Shown here: piece after piece, positions 26,501 to 34,824 of the stretch
Layout of the letters: every line of letters starts with the position of its first letter
Position numbering within the stretch: position 1 is the stretch's first letter
Assembly: GCF_014650775.1 (NCBI RefSeq)
Contig: NZ_BMVP01000006.1
Coordinates: forward strand, 62,001 to 126,000
DNA length: 64,000 nucleotides
Origin: Streptomyces cirratus
Lineage (GTDB): Bacteria > Actinomycetota > Actinomycetes > Streptomycetales > Streptomycetaceae
Reading direction: 5' to 3'
Position numbers and translations under genes: made by a program
The notes under the pieces: generated by a model
What the model was told of the DNA's origin: nothing
Databases searched by the model: none
What the model saw: only the letters and a program-made list of their open reading frames with translations

Positions 26501-26869
26501 ATGCTCGACGCCCTGACGGTCGCCCTCGGCGCGGCCGCCCTCGCCCTCGCCGCCTGGTGCGGTTTCGCCGCGCTGCGGAACCAGCCGACCAAGGACTGGC
26601 ACTTCATCGGCATGGCCGTGGTGACCGTCCTGGTCCTCGCCCAGCTGGTGGTCGGCCTGGTCAAGCTGGGCTCGGGCGAGAGGCCCGAACAGGGCACGGT
26701 GCTGTTCGTCGCCTACCTGCTGGGCGCCTTCGCGGCGGTCCCGGCGGCCGGGCTGCTCTCGCTCACCGAACGCACGAAGTGGGGTTCGGTGACGGTGGCG
26801 GCGGGTGCGGTCGTCCTCGCCGTCCTCGAAGTACGCCTCTACGACATCTGGGGAACCGCCGGTGCCTGA
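26501..26869 (+). CDS. Hypothetical integral membrane protein
   Basis: A 122-residue protein with four hydrophobic segments (about 5-25, 36-57, 66-85, 95-113). No signal motif or catalytic residues recognised. Its stop overlaps the next gene by 8 nt, so the two membrane proteins are likely co-translated. Function unknown. Confidence 0.8.
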   Translation: MLDALTVALGAAALALAAWCGFAALRNQPTKDWHFIGMAVVTVLVLAQLVVGLVKLGSGERPEQGTVLFVAYLLGAFAAVPAAGLLSLTERTKWGSVTVAAGAVVLAVLEVRLYDIWGTAGA

Positions 26870-27314
26870 TCTGCCCGACACCGATTCCGCCACGGCCGGT
26901 ACCGCCGGGGCGCCCGCGCGACGCGAGCGGCTGGTCTCCGGGCCGGGGCTGCTGCTGGTGTGGCTCTACGGGGTGATCACGGTGGGCGCGGTCTCGCGCT
27001 CGGCCTACCAGATCTCGACCGAGTTCGACCGGGCCCCGCTGCCGTACTCGCTGTCGGCGCTGGCCGCGCTCGTGTACGTCTTCATCACGTACTCGCTGGT
27101 GCGGGGCGGGGAGACGGCCCGCAAGGCGGCGCGGGTGTGCTGCGCCGCCGAGCTGACCGGCGTGCTCGTCGTCGGGACCTGGACCGTGGTGCGGCCCGAG
27201 GCGTTCCCCGACACGACCGTGTGGTCGCAGTTCGGCATGGGCTACCTGTTCATCCCGGTGATCCTGCCGGTCACCGGGATGCTGTGGCTGCGCGCGAAGC
27301 GCGGACAGGTCTGA
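26862..27314 (+). CDS. Hypothetical integral membrane protein
   Basis: A 150-residue protein with a 28-residue hydrophilic N-terminus and four hydrophobic segments (LLLVWLYGVITVGAV, SLSALAALVYVFITYSLV, GVLVVGTWTVV, MGYLFIPVILPVTGMLWL). GTG start overlaps the upstream gene by 8 nt, GGGGAA as ribosome site. Streptomyces-type conserved pair; function unknown. Confidence 0.8.
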   Translation: MPDLPDTDSATAGTAGAPARRERLVSGPGLLLVWLYGVITVGAVSRSAYQISTEFDRAPLPYSLSALAALVYVFITYSLVRGGETARKAARVCCAAELTGVLVVGTWTVVRPEAFPDTTVWSQFGMGYLFIPVILPVTGMLWLRAKRGQV

Positions 27315-27321
27315 CAGGGGC

Positions 27322-27828
27322 TCAGGCGCTGACCGCGAAGTCGGCCGCGTCCTTCGCTTCCTTCTCCAGGATGACGAGGTGGACCCCGTCGGAGGCGGTC
27401 CGGTCGCCGACCCGGACGTAGCCCGCCTTGCGGTAGAGCCGCAGGTTGGACTCGCTCTTGTGGCCGGTGTGCAGCCGGAACCGGCTGGTGCCGCTATTGC
27501 CCGCGAGGGCCTCCTCCACCGCGCGCAGCAGCCGGGCGCCGAGCCCGTGGCCCTGGAGCCGGGGGTGGACGCACAGCTTGGCGATCTTGCCGGTGCCGTC
27601 GGCGTCGACGTTGCCGCGCACCGTGCCCACGACCTCGTCGCCGAGCCGGGCCACGAGAACGGTGTCGGTCGCGAGCTCCGACTTGAGGGAGTCGAGGGTC
27701 TGGGTGAGCGGCTGGATGCGGTAGTTGCCGTACAGCTCGGCCTCGCGCTGGAACGCCAGGTACTGGAGCTTGAAGATCTGCTCGACGTCCTCGGCGGCCG
27801 CCGCCGAAATGGTCACGCTCATACCCAT
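27322..27828 (-). CDS. GNAT N-acetyltransferase
   Basis: A 168-residue acetyltransferase with the acetyl-CoA loop HPRLQGHGLGARLLRAVEEAL (about 104-124) and the closing strand KSESNLRLYRKAGYVRVG. ATG 27828 has GGAGG nine bases upstream. Between it and the sigma gene are 37 bases. Substrate unknown. Confidence 0.85.
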   Translation of the reverse strand: MGMSVTISAAAAEDVEQIFKLQYLAFQREAELYGNYRIQPLTQTLDSLKSELATDTVLVARLGDEVVGTVRGNVDADGTGKIAKLCVHPRLQGHGLGARLLRAVEEALAGNSGTSRFRLHTGHKSESNLRLYRKAGYVRVGDRTASDGVHLVILEKEAKDAADFAVSA

Positions 27829-27865
27829 GTGCGCATGCCTCCAGCTCACCTGGTAGCCCGATGGT

Positions 27866-28414
27866 CTACCGCTCCATTCCCCGAAGGGGTGGCGCCGCAA
27901 CCTCTGCAGCCAGCATTCTGCGCAGACATCCCAGGCAACGGGAACGCACCGGCCCCAAACTTCCTTGTGAGATACCCAACTCTCCTGCGATTTCACGGTA
28001 AGTGAGGTCCCTCGGCGACAGAAGTGCCCCTATTAGTTCAGGACACCGTCCGGGCAACCGGGCGACGGCCGATCGAAGGACCCTGCGCTGTTCCCCGTGC
28101 AGCACCGCGTCCTCGGGATCGGCGCCGGCGCAGCCGGGCCGCGCTCCGTACGGCACTTCGCGCAGCGCCCGCCGCCTGGCCCGGCGGGCCTCCGAGCGCA
28201 CCGCCCGGCGCAGCCAGCGGGCCCGTTCGGCGGAGGCGCCGGCCGAGGCGACGGCCTGACCGGAGGCCGCGGGGCCGCGTTCGAGCAGCCTGACCCAGAC
28301 GGCTTGTTCCAGGTCGGCGGCGTCGACCCCGGCGGCCGGGGCCTCCGCGGCGGCCTCGGCGGAGAGCAGCGGGCCCAGCTCGTTCAGGAGGTCGGTGTCC
28401 TTCATCGCGTCCAT
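27866..28414 (-). CDS. Sigma-70 family (ECF-like) sigma factor
   Basis: A 182-residue protein. A region 2-like N-terminal part contains AADLEQAVWVRLLERG ... RWLRRAVRSEARRARRRALR; a region 4-like helix-turn-helix near 130-180 is RLPGRCPELIGALLSPRDLTYREIAGELGISQGSLGPVRSRCLGCLRRML. No anti-sigma gene is adjacent. No good ribosome site precedes the ATG (28414) or the next ATG at 28405, so the start is uncertain. Confidence 0.75.
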   Translation of the reverse strand: MDAMKDTDLLNELGPLLSAEAAAEAPAAGVDAADLEQAVWVRLLERGPAASGQAVASAGASAERARWLRRAVRSEARRARRRALREVPYGARPGCAGADPEDAVLHGEQRRVLRSAVARLPGRCPELIGALLSPRDLTYREIAGELGISQGSLGPVRSRCLGCLRRMLAAEVAAPPLRGMER

Positions 28415-28555
28415 GCCGGGCGGGACGCGGTGGCCGTGCCCGGCGGTTTCCCTGCCGGGCACAGCACACCCGTACGAGGAGATCCTCCCGGCCGTTGACG
28501 CCTCTGCGGCGCTACGGCCGGGGCGTTGCGGACGGCGGCGTCACCGGCGCGGGCG

Positions 28556-29713
28556 TTACCGGCGCGGGCCCCGCCCGGGCCGGAAGGCCTCGGCCGCGAG
28601 CAGCCCGGTGTCCGGGTTGTCGGTGAAGATGCCGTCGATGCCGAGCTCGAAGTAGCGGCGGAAGGCGCCGAAGGCGTCCCCGTACGCGGTCGGGTCGGTG
28701 CCCTTGCGGTACTCGGCCGGCAGGAAGCTGTTCTCGTTGCGCGCGGTGTAGGGGTGCAGGACCAGCCGCTGCGCGTGGGCGTCGCGCACCAGGGTCGTCG
28801 GGGTGCCCAGCTTGCCGTCCGCGTCCCGCGGCACGATCAGGTCGAGGGTGGGGCCGATGCCCTGGGCGAAGCCGGCGATCCACTTGAGGCCTTCGGGCGT
28901 GACGAGGTCGGCGACGGTGCGGGGGTCCTTGGCCAGCTCGAAGTCCCAGGGGCGGGTGTTCGCCGCCCCGAGCAGCACCACGCGGGGCGCGGAGACCAGC
29001 CGGGAGAGCCGCTGGATGCTGGACGGCTCGAAGGACTGGAGGAACAGCGGTGCGTTCTTCCCGTCGCGGCCGTAGCGGCGCAGCAGCCTGGCGAGGGGCT
29101 CCTCCAGGCCGAGGCCCAGCGCCCGGAAGTAGCTGGGGTGCTTGGTCTCGACGTGCAGCCAGACCCGCTTGCCGCGCCGCCGGCCCTCCTGGTCGGCCCA
29201 GCGCAGCACCTCCTCGAAGGTCGGCACGTCCCACCGGCCGTCGTAGAGCGTGTTGCGCTGGCGGACGGCGGGGATACGTTCCTTCGCGCGCAGGGTCTTG
29301 AGCTCGGCGAGCGTGAAGTCCTCGGTGAACCATCCGGTGACGAAGACCCCGTCGACGGATTTGGTGGTCCGCCGGGAGGCGAACGCGGGGTGGTCGGCGA
29401 CGTCGGTGGTGCCGCCGATCTCGTTCTCGTGGCGGCAGACCAGGTGGCCGTCCTTGGTGGGGACGAGGTCCTGCTCGATGACGTCGGCGCCGAGGTCGAG
29501 GGCCAGCTGGTAGGAGCCCAGGGTGTGCTCGGGCCGGTAGCCGCTCGACCCGCGGTGACCGACGATCAGCGGGACGGGCAGGTCCCGGTAGCCGCCCTCG
29601 TGGCGGTCGGCCGCGGCCGCGGCCGGTCCTGCCGCCAGTCCGGTGATGCCGGTCCCCGCCGCGAGAACCGCGGCTCCCAGGACCGTACGCCGTGCTGCCC
29701 CGCCCTGCGTCAT
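28556..29713 (-). CDS. glpQ: Secreted glycerophosphodiester phosphodiesterase
   Basis: A 385-residue TIM-barrel enzyme that hydrolyses glycerophosphodiesters to glycerol-3-phosphate. Twin-arginine signal GGAARRTVLGAAVLAAGTG with a cleavage region AAGPAAAA near residue 35; catalytic HRGSSGYRPEHTL (His about 51, Glu, His), EQDLVPTKDG, and the conserved C-terminal GIDGIFTDNPD. Glycerol-3-phosphate and phosphate scavenging is the likely role. ATG with AGGGAG upstream. Confidence 0.93.
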   Translation of the reverse strand: MTQGGAARRTVLGAAVLAAGTGITGLAAGPAAAAADRHEGGYRDLPVPLIVGHRGSSGYRPEHTLGSYQLALDLGADVIEQDLVPTKDGHLVCRHENEIGGTTDVADHPAFASRRTTKSVDGVFVTGWFTEDFTLAELKTLRAKERIPAVRQRNTLYDGRWDVPTFEEVLRWADQEGRRRGKRVWLHVETKHPSYFRALGLGLEEPLARLLRRYGRDGKNAPLFLQSFEPSSIQRLSRLVSAPRVVLLGAANTRPWDFELAKDPRTVADLVTPEGLKWIAGFAQGIGPTLDLIVPRDADGKLGTPTTLVRDAHAQRLVLHPYTARNENSFLPAEYRKGTDPTAYGDAFGAFRRYFELGIDGIFTDNPDTGLLAAEAFRPGRGPRR

Positions 29714-29965
29714 GAGTGCACTCCCTGTCTCAGAGGGCCGCCCGCCCGGGGATCTCCAGGTCACGGGCCTGCCCGGCCCGCCGATGGTAGGCAGCCGGCG
29801 GTGGCCCGGAGGGGGTTCCGGGCGGAACATGGCGCAAACACATGTCAACACTGCGTATCCGACACGTGAACCCAATGTGCGATCAGGGAGGCCCGGCGAG
29901 TATCGTCCTCACCTGCACTACCACTGTGTCGTGCGAAGCCGCTTTTCGATGCCGGAGGGCTCACG

Positions 29966-30655
29966 TTGTTCCGTACCGCGCTCATCAAGGCCACCGTAGG
30001 ACCGGTCATGCGGCTGATGTTCCGCACCCGGGTGGAGGGCATCGAGAACATCCCGGGCACCGGTCCCGTGATCCTCGCGGGCAATCACCTCACCTTCATC
30101 GACTCGATGATCCTGCCGCTCGTCTGCGACCGTACGGTCCACTTCATCGGCAAGGACGAGTACGTGACGGGCAAGGGCGTCAAGGGCCGCCTGATGGCGT
30201 GGTTCTTCACCGGCTCCGGCATGATCCCCGTCGACCGCGACGGCGCGAACGGCGGAGTCGCGGCCCTGATGACGGGCCGCCGCATCCTCGAAGAGGGCAA
30301 GATCTTCGGCATCTACCCCGAGGGCACCCGCTCCCCCGACGGCCGGCTCTACCGCGGCCGCACCGGCATCGCCCGCCTGACCCTGATGACCACCGCGCCC
30401 GTGGTGCCGTTCGCGGTGATCGGCACGGACAAGCTCCAGCCGGGCGGCAAGGGCATGCCCCGCCCGGGCCGGGTGACCATCCGCTTCGGCGAGCCGATGG
30501 AGTTCTCCCGCTACGAGGGCATGGACCGCGACCGCTACGTGCTGCGCGCCGTCACCGACTCGGTGATGGCCGAGGTCATGCGGCTGTCGGGCCAGGAGTA
30601 CGTCGACATGTACGCCACCAAGGCCAAGGAAGCCGGAGTGGCCGAAGCCGCGTAG
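29966..30655 (+). CDS. plsC: 1-acyl-glycerol-3-phosphate acyltransferase family
   Basis: A 229-residue membrane-associated acyltransferase of phospholipid synthesis. Motif I NHLTFID (about 40-46), motif III region GIYPEGTRSPDGRLYRGRTG (about 111-130) and PVVPFAVIGTD. It starts with TTG (29966) preceded by GGAGGG six bases away. It is divergent from glpQ and its stop directly abuts the stop of the convergent gene, leaving no gap. Specificity among PlsC-like enzymes cannot be read. Confidence 0.9.
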   Translation: MFRTALIKATVGPVMRLMFRTRVEGIENIPGTGPVILAGNHLTFIDSMILPLVCDRTVHFIGKDEYVTGKGVKGRLMAWFFTGSGMIPVDRDGANGGVAALMTGRRILEEGKIFGIYPEGTRSPDGRLYRGRTGIARLTLMTTAPVVPFAVIGTDKLQPGGKGMPRPGRVTIRFGEPMEFSRYEGMDRDRYVLRAVTDSVMAEVMRLSGQEYVDMYATKAKEAGVAEAA

Positions 30656-32131
30656 CTACTGGCGTCGCAGTGACCGGCTGACGCCCGCCGCGGTCGTCGT
30701 GGCGAGGACCCAGCCGGTCACCACCAGCAGGTACGACAGCCACTGGTACCAGCCGCTCGGCGCGAAGGCCTCCTCCTGGCCGAAGCCGATGATCGGCAGC
30801 ATCAGGTCGATCGTGTAGAACACCGGGTTGAAGTCCGGGGCCTCGCCCTGCTTGAGCTCCCGCGGGTGGTGGAGGGCGTACGCGAGCGAGCCCGACACCA
30901 GCAGCGCCAGCAGCCAGAGCGCGGCGCGCAGGGGCCGGAAGCCGTACCCGACGGTGACGTCCTGGAGCAGCCCCCACAGCCTGGCGTAGCGGGGCAGTGT
31001 GTGCCGGTGGCGGCGCAGTTTGGCGAGCTGGACGGTCCGGGCCGCCGCCTCGTCCCCGGCGGTCCGGTAGGCCGCGGCGAGCTGTTCGTAGGCGTAGGGA
31101 AGGTACCCCGACTCCTCCCGCTCCAGTGCGGGCAGGCGTTCCTCGGCGGCCAGGTGCGGCGCGAGGGTGCGGTAGGTGAGGCCGTCGACGGCGATGCGCT
31201 CCGGCCACGTCTGCGGCTCGATGTGGAGCATGTCGAGGGAGGCGCGGCGCAGGTTCACACCGCCCCCGATCGGTGGGCACCGGCGCAGCCACAGCTCGCC
31301 GATGGAACAGCTGGAGGCGCGCAGGGCGGTTCCGCCGGGGTTGGCGAGGTCGCTGCGGGTGAACATGGCCTGTCCCGGGATGCGCGATCCGGTGAGGTTG
31401 ACCATGCCGCGTGCGTGCAGCCGGGCGGCACGCAGGTCGGTGCCGACGGTCAGCGTCTCGGCGTGCAGGGCTATCGCGCCGGGGTGGAGGAGGCGGGCGT
31501 CGTCGAGCTGGACCTGTCCGCCCACGATGGCGCCGTTCAGCCGGAACTGGCCGTGGACGGTGAGGTCGTTGGCGATGATGTCGGTGCCGATCTCGGCGTG
31601 GTTGAGCTGGAGCGCGGCCTCGCCCGCCTCGTCCCCGGGGGCGGGTTCGATCACGGCTCCCTGGAGGAAGAGACCTCCGGCGATCCGGGCGCCCTGGAGG
31701 CGGACGGGCCCGGTGATCCGGCAGCAGGAGAGCCGCAGGACCACCTCGACGCGCACGGTGGCCGCGGTCAGGCCGGGCAGCGTCGAGTAGCCGAGCACGA
31801 GCGCCTTCAACTGGGCTCCGTACAGGAGTGGTTTGCGTTCGAAGAAGCAGTCCCGCAGCCGGATCGGGTGGTCGACGACGGCGTACCTGAGGTCGAGTGC
31901 GCCGGTGATCCGGGCGCCCTTGACCTTGAGCCCGGCGACCTGGCCCTCTTCGGCCGGCCCGGCGCCGAGCAGGAGGGCCCGGAGCACTTCGGCGCGGACC
32001 GTGCGGCCCGGTCCCCAGTCGGCTCCGTCGACGGAGCTGTCCCCGGGCTCTTCGCGGAAGTCGACGCCCTCGCCGCGCGGGAAGGCGTCCCATACGCGGC
32101 GTTCGGCGGGCGTCAGATCGTTGGTCTCCAT
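30656..32131 (-). CDS. Repeat-rich protein with C-terminal membrane helices
   Basis: A 491-residue protein. Residues about 60-330 are made of repeating units such as GALDLRYAVVD, GPVRLQGARIAGGLFLQGAVIE, HGQFRLNGAIVGGQVQLDDARL, GMVNLTGSRIPGQAMFTRSDL, typical of right-handed beta-helix/pentapeptide-like folds. A helical segment follows, then two or three membrane helices near 405-425, 455-470 and 470-485. Often annotated as membrane-associated oxidoreductase, but I see no nucleotide motif. Function unknown. Confidence 0.75.
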   Translation of the reverse strand: METNDLTPAERRVWDAFPRGEGVDFREEPGDSSVDGADWGPGRTVRAEVLRALLLGAGPAEEGQVAGLKVKGARITGALDLRYAVVDHPIRLRDCFFERKPLLYGAQLKALVLGYSTLPGLTAATVRVEVVLRLSCCRITGPVRLQGARIAGGLFLQGAVIEPAPGDEAGEAALQLNHAEIGTDIIANDLTVHGQFRLNGAIVGGQVQLDDARLLHPGAIALHAETLTVGTDLRAARLHARGMVNLTGSRIPGQAMFTRSDLANPGGTALRASSCSIGELWLRRCPPIGGGVNLRRASLDMLHIEPQTWPERIAVDGLTYRTLAPHLAAEERLPALEREESGYLPYAYEQLAAAYRTAGDEAAARTVQLAKLRRHRHTLPRYARLWGLLQDVTVGYGFRPLRAALWLLALLVSGSLAYALHHPRELKQGEAPDFNPVFYTIDLMLPIIGFGQEEAFAPSGWYQWLSYLLVVTGWVLATTTAAGVSRSLRRQ

Positions 32132-32199
32132 CGCCGGGATGGTGTCCCGAAGATCGACGGGGTGTCAACTCCGGCCGGAACACCCTCCCTTGGGGTGGC

Positions 32200-33744
32200 T
32201 CAGTGCTCGATGCCGTCCTGGAGTGCCTGGCCGCGCAGCAGGAACCAGGCGGCCGCGGCGGTGGCGAGCAGGACCGCCGCACCGACGCCCGAGGCGAGCC
32301 GGAGCCCGTCCACGAAGGCGTCCTGGGCCGCGCCGACCATCGTCTGCGCGGTCCCCGGGTCCAGCATCCGGCCCGCCTCGACGGCGCCGCCCAGCGATTC
32401 GTGTGCGGAGTCGGCGACGGCCGCGGGGACCGAGGCCGGGGCGGTGAAGCCCTGGTAGACGCCGGTCACGATGGAGCCGAGCAGGGCGATGCCGAGGGCG
32501 GCGCCCAGTTCGTAGGCGGTCTCGGAGACGGCCGACGCCGAACCCGCCTGCTCCTTGGGCACGCTGGAGAGGATCACGTCGGCGGTGACGGTGAACGAGA
32601 ATCCGGCGCCGAGGCCGACGACGAGCAGGGCCGCGCCGAGCACCGGGTAGGCGCTCTCCTTGTGGATCAGGGTGAGCGCGCCCAGGGCCAGGCCGATGGC
32701 GGCGAGACCACCGCTGACGACCACCCGGACCGAGTAGCGGCGGGCGTAGCGCCCTGCCACCAGTCCGGTGACGACCGCGCCGATGGCGGCGGGCAGTTCG
32801 GCCAGGCCCGCCTCCAGCGGGTCGCGGCCCTGGACGAGCTGGAGGAACTGGGACAGGAAGAAGACGAGCCCGGACAGCCCGAAGACGGTGAGCAGGTCGG
32901 CGAGGACCGCGCCGGAGAAGCCGCGGTGCTTGAACAGCCGCATGTCGAGCAGCGGGGCGCTCAGCGTGAACTGGCGCCGCACGAAGGTGTACAGGGCTCC
33001 GGCGCCGAGGACGGCGGCGGTGGCGACCTCCCAGGTGAGGCCGTGGGTGGCGACTTCCTTGACGGCGTAGACCACGCCGATGACACCGACGAGCGAGAGG
33101 GCGACGCTGAGCAGGTCCCAGGGGCCGGCGACGGGGTTCTTCGACTCGGGCAGCAGCTTGATGCCGACGACGACCAGGACGGCCATCACGGGCAGGTTGA
33201 TGAGGAAGACCGAGCCCCAGTAGAAGTGCTGGAGCAGGGCGCCGCCGACGACGGGCCCGACGGCGGCGCCGGCCGAGGCGGTGGCGCCCCAGATCCCGAT
33301 GGCGAGGCTGCGCTCGCGCGGGTCGTGGAAGATGTTGCGGATCAGCGCGAGGGTGGACGGCATCAGGGTCGCGCCGGCCACGCCGAGCAGCGCCCGGGCG
33401 GCGATCATCATCTCGGGGCTGGTCGCGCAGGCGTTCAGCACGGAGACGGCGCCGAAGGCGGTGGCGCCTATGAGCAGCAGCTTCTTGCGGCCGATGCGGT
33501 CGCCGAGCGAGCCCATGGAGACGAGGAGACCGGCGATGACGAAGGAGTAGATGTCGCCGATCCACAGCAGCTGGGTGCCGGACGGCTTGAGGTCCTCACT
33601 GAGGGAGGGCGTGGCGAGACCGAGTACCGTGGCGTCGACCGCGACCAGCAGGACGGCCAGGACGAGTACGCAGAGCGCGAGCCAACGGCCGCTGCTCCTT
33701 TCCTCCGCCCCCTTCTGCCGCTTGAGCTGTTCGGTACGGGTCAT
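32200..33744 (-). CDS. DHA2-type MFS drug exporter (14 TM)
   Basis: A 514-residue proton-coupled exporter of the EmrB/QacA family with 14 membrane helices. Signature GSLGDRIGRKKLLL (motif A) and LDMRLFKHRGFSG; motif C-like ALGIALLGSIVTGVYQG. ATG overlaps the TetR stop by 4 nt (ATGA), so it is coupled to its regulator. Substrate unknown; induction by the same small molecule as its TetR repressor is likely. Confidence 0.9.
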   Translation of the reverse strand: MTRTEQLKRQKGAEERSSGRWLALCVLVLAVLLVAVDATVLGLATPSLSEDLKPSGTQLLWIGDIYSFVIAGLLVSMGSLGDRIGRKKLLLIGATAFGAVSVLNACATSPEMMIAARALLGVAGATLMPSTLALIRNIFHDPRERSLAIGIWGATASAGAAVGPVVGGALLQHFYWGSVFLINLPVMAVLVVVGIKLLPESKNPVAGPWDLLSVALSLVGVIGVVYAVKEVATHGLTWEVATAAVLGAGALYTFVRRQFTLSAPLLDMRLFKHRGFSGAVLADLLTVFGLSGLVFFLSQFLQLVQGRDPLEAGLAELPAAIGAVVTGLVAGRYARRYSVRVVVSGGLAAIGLALGALTLIHKESAYPVLGAALLVVGLGAGFSFTVTADVILSSVPKEQAGSASAVSETAYELGAALGIALLGSIVTGVYQGFTAPASVPAAVADSAHESLGGAVEAGRMLDPGTAQTMVGAAQDAFVDGLRLASGVGAAVLLATAAAAWFLLRGQALQDGIEH

Positions 33745-34292
33745 TTCTCCACACTCCGTCTTGCGCCACCGAGCAGCAGCTCGATGATCATGTACTGGAA
33801 GTCCTTGGCCGCGACCCGGCCGTCCATGACGGCCCAGGCGCAGGTGCCGATGAGGCCGTAGAGGGCCTCGGTGAGCCAGGCGGGGCTCAGGTCGATCCGG
33901 ATGGTGCCCTCTTCCTGGCCGCGCCGGAACAGGGCGCTGACGCGGGCGTCGAGGCGGGCCCACCCCTCGTGGACCTGATCGCCCTCGAAGAGCTGGTTCT
34001 CGGTGACGAGGAAGGCCAGCAGCTGGGCGTTGGGCTCGCTCTCCGCGACGAGCCGCCTGAGCGCCTCGACGGCCGTGCCCTCGCCGAGGCGGGCGTTGTC
34101 GAACGCCACCTCGAACTCCCGGATGCCCATCTCCTCCAGGGCCCGCACGAGGGCGTCACGCCCGGCGAAGTGCCGGTGCAGCGTCGCGCGGCCGATGCCT
34201 GCGGCGCGGGCGACCTCGTCCATCGTCGCGGTCGATTTCCGGGAAAGCAGGGCCGCCGCAGCGCGGAGCACCTGGTCACGATCCATGGCCAT
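33741..34292 (-). CDS. TetR-family repressor of the efflux gene
   Basis: A 183-residue regulator. N-terminal helix-turn-helix VLRAAAALLSRKSTATMDEVARAAGIGRATLHRHFAGRDALVRALEEM; the rest is the ligand-binding domain. ATG 34292 is the best start (an upstream TTG at 34334 would lie inside the operator). Transcribed with the MFS gene and divergent from the HAD gene; an operator palindrome sits before it, so autorepression is expected. Confidence 0.9.
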   Translation of the reverse strand: MAMDRDQVLRAAAALLSRKSTATMDEVARAAGIGRATLHRHFAGRDALVRALEEMGIREFEVAFDNARLGEGTAVEALRRLVAESEPNAQLLAFLVTENQLFEGDQVHEGWARLDARVSALFRRGQEEGTIRIDLSPAWLTEALYGLIGTCAWAVMDGRVAAKDFQYMIIELLLGGARRSVEK

Positions 34293-34309
34293 GAGACAAC
34301 GATACCTCG

Positions 34310-34331
34310 AATGAGACGTCAATGTCTCATT
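34310..34331. promoter_or_regulatory. TetR operator palindrome
   Basis: AATGAGAC-GTCAAT-GTCTCATT, a perfect 8-bp inverted repeat with 6-bp spacer, between the TetR start and the HAD gene. An additional half-site ATGAGAC (34291-34297) is adjacent. Probable operator for the divergent TetR. Confidence 0.75.
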
Positions 34332-34377
34332 CAATCGGAAAATGGGCTGCCCTGGCGGCAGCCGGAAGGAACCCGAG

Positions 34378-34767
34378 ATGGAACCGCTGAAGCCGCTGCG
34401 GGTGTGGCTGAACCCCGGTCACGGCGTGGAACTGCTCGCGCTGGCGGACGCGTACGAGCTCGCCTGGGCGACGACCTGGAAGGACGAGGCCAACGAGTGG
34501 ATCGGGCCGCCCCTGGGGCTGCCCCGGCTGCCGTTCGTCGACTGGCCGCAGATGCACGGGCGGTCGCCGCGCGGCACCTTCTGGAAGACCCAGCACGTCC
34601 TGGAGTACGCGGGGCACCGGCCCTTCGCGTGGATCGACGACGACATCACCGCCATGGACCGGGAGTACGTCGGCCGGCGCCACCCCGCGCGGGCGCTGCT
34701 GATGCGGATAGACGAGCGGGTCGGGCTGGTCCGGGCGGACTTCGAGGCGCTCGCGGCCTGGGCGTAA
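34378..34767 (+). CDS. HAD-like protein, N-terminally truncated
   Basis: A 129-residue protein from the HAD group seen beside RNA-repair proteins. Visible: KPLRVWLNPGHGVELLAL, WATTWKDEANEWIGPPLGLP, FAWIDDDITAMDREYV, ALLMRIDERVGLV. The usual N-terminal DVDGPLNP nucleophile motif and its following 40 residues are missing, and no frame upstream supplies them; the sequence upstream is the TetR operator. It may be inactive. ATG 34378 with AAGGA upstream. Confidence 0.75.
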   Translation: MEPLKPLRVWLNPGHGVELLALADAYELAWATTWKDEANEWIGPPLGLPRLPFVDWPQMHGRSPRGTFWKTQHVLEYAGHRPFAWIDDDITAMDREYVGRRHPARALLMRIDERVGLVRADFEALAAWA

Positions 34768-34776
34768 ACGACGGGA

Positions 34777-34806
34777 GGGCGGCCGGAGCGGGTGCTCCGG
34801 CCGCCC
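34777..34806. terminator. Terminator between HAD and argH genes
   Basis: 13-bp stem (34777-34789 with 34794-34806), 4-nt loop, in the 57-base gap of convergent genes; probably works on both strands. Confidence 0.85.
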
Positions 34807-34824
34807 CCCCGGGGGGTGCCGCGG

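Noticed and set aside
34292..34334. Longer TetR start at TTG 34334
   Set aside because: It would translate the operator palindrome and has no ribosome site; ATG 34292 fits the family length.
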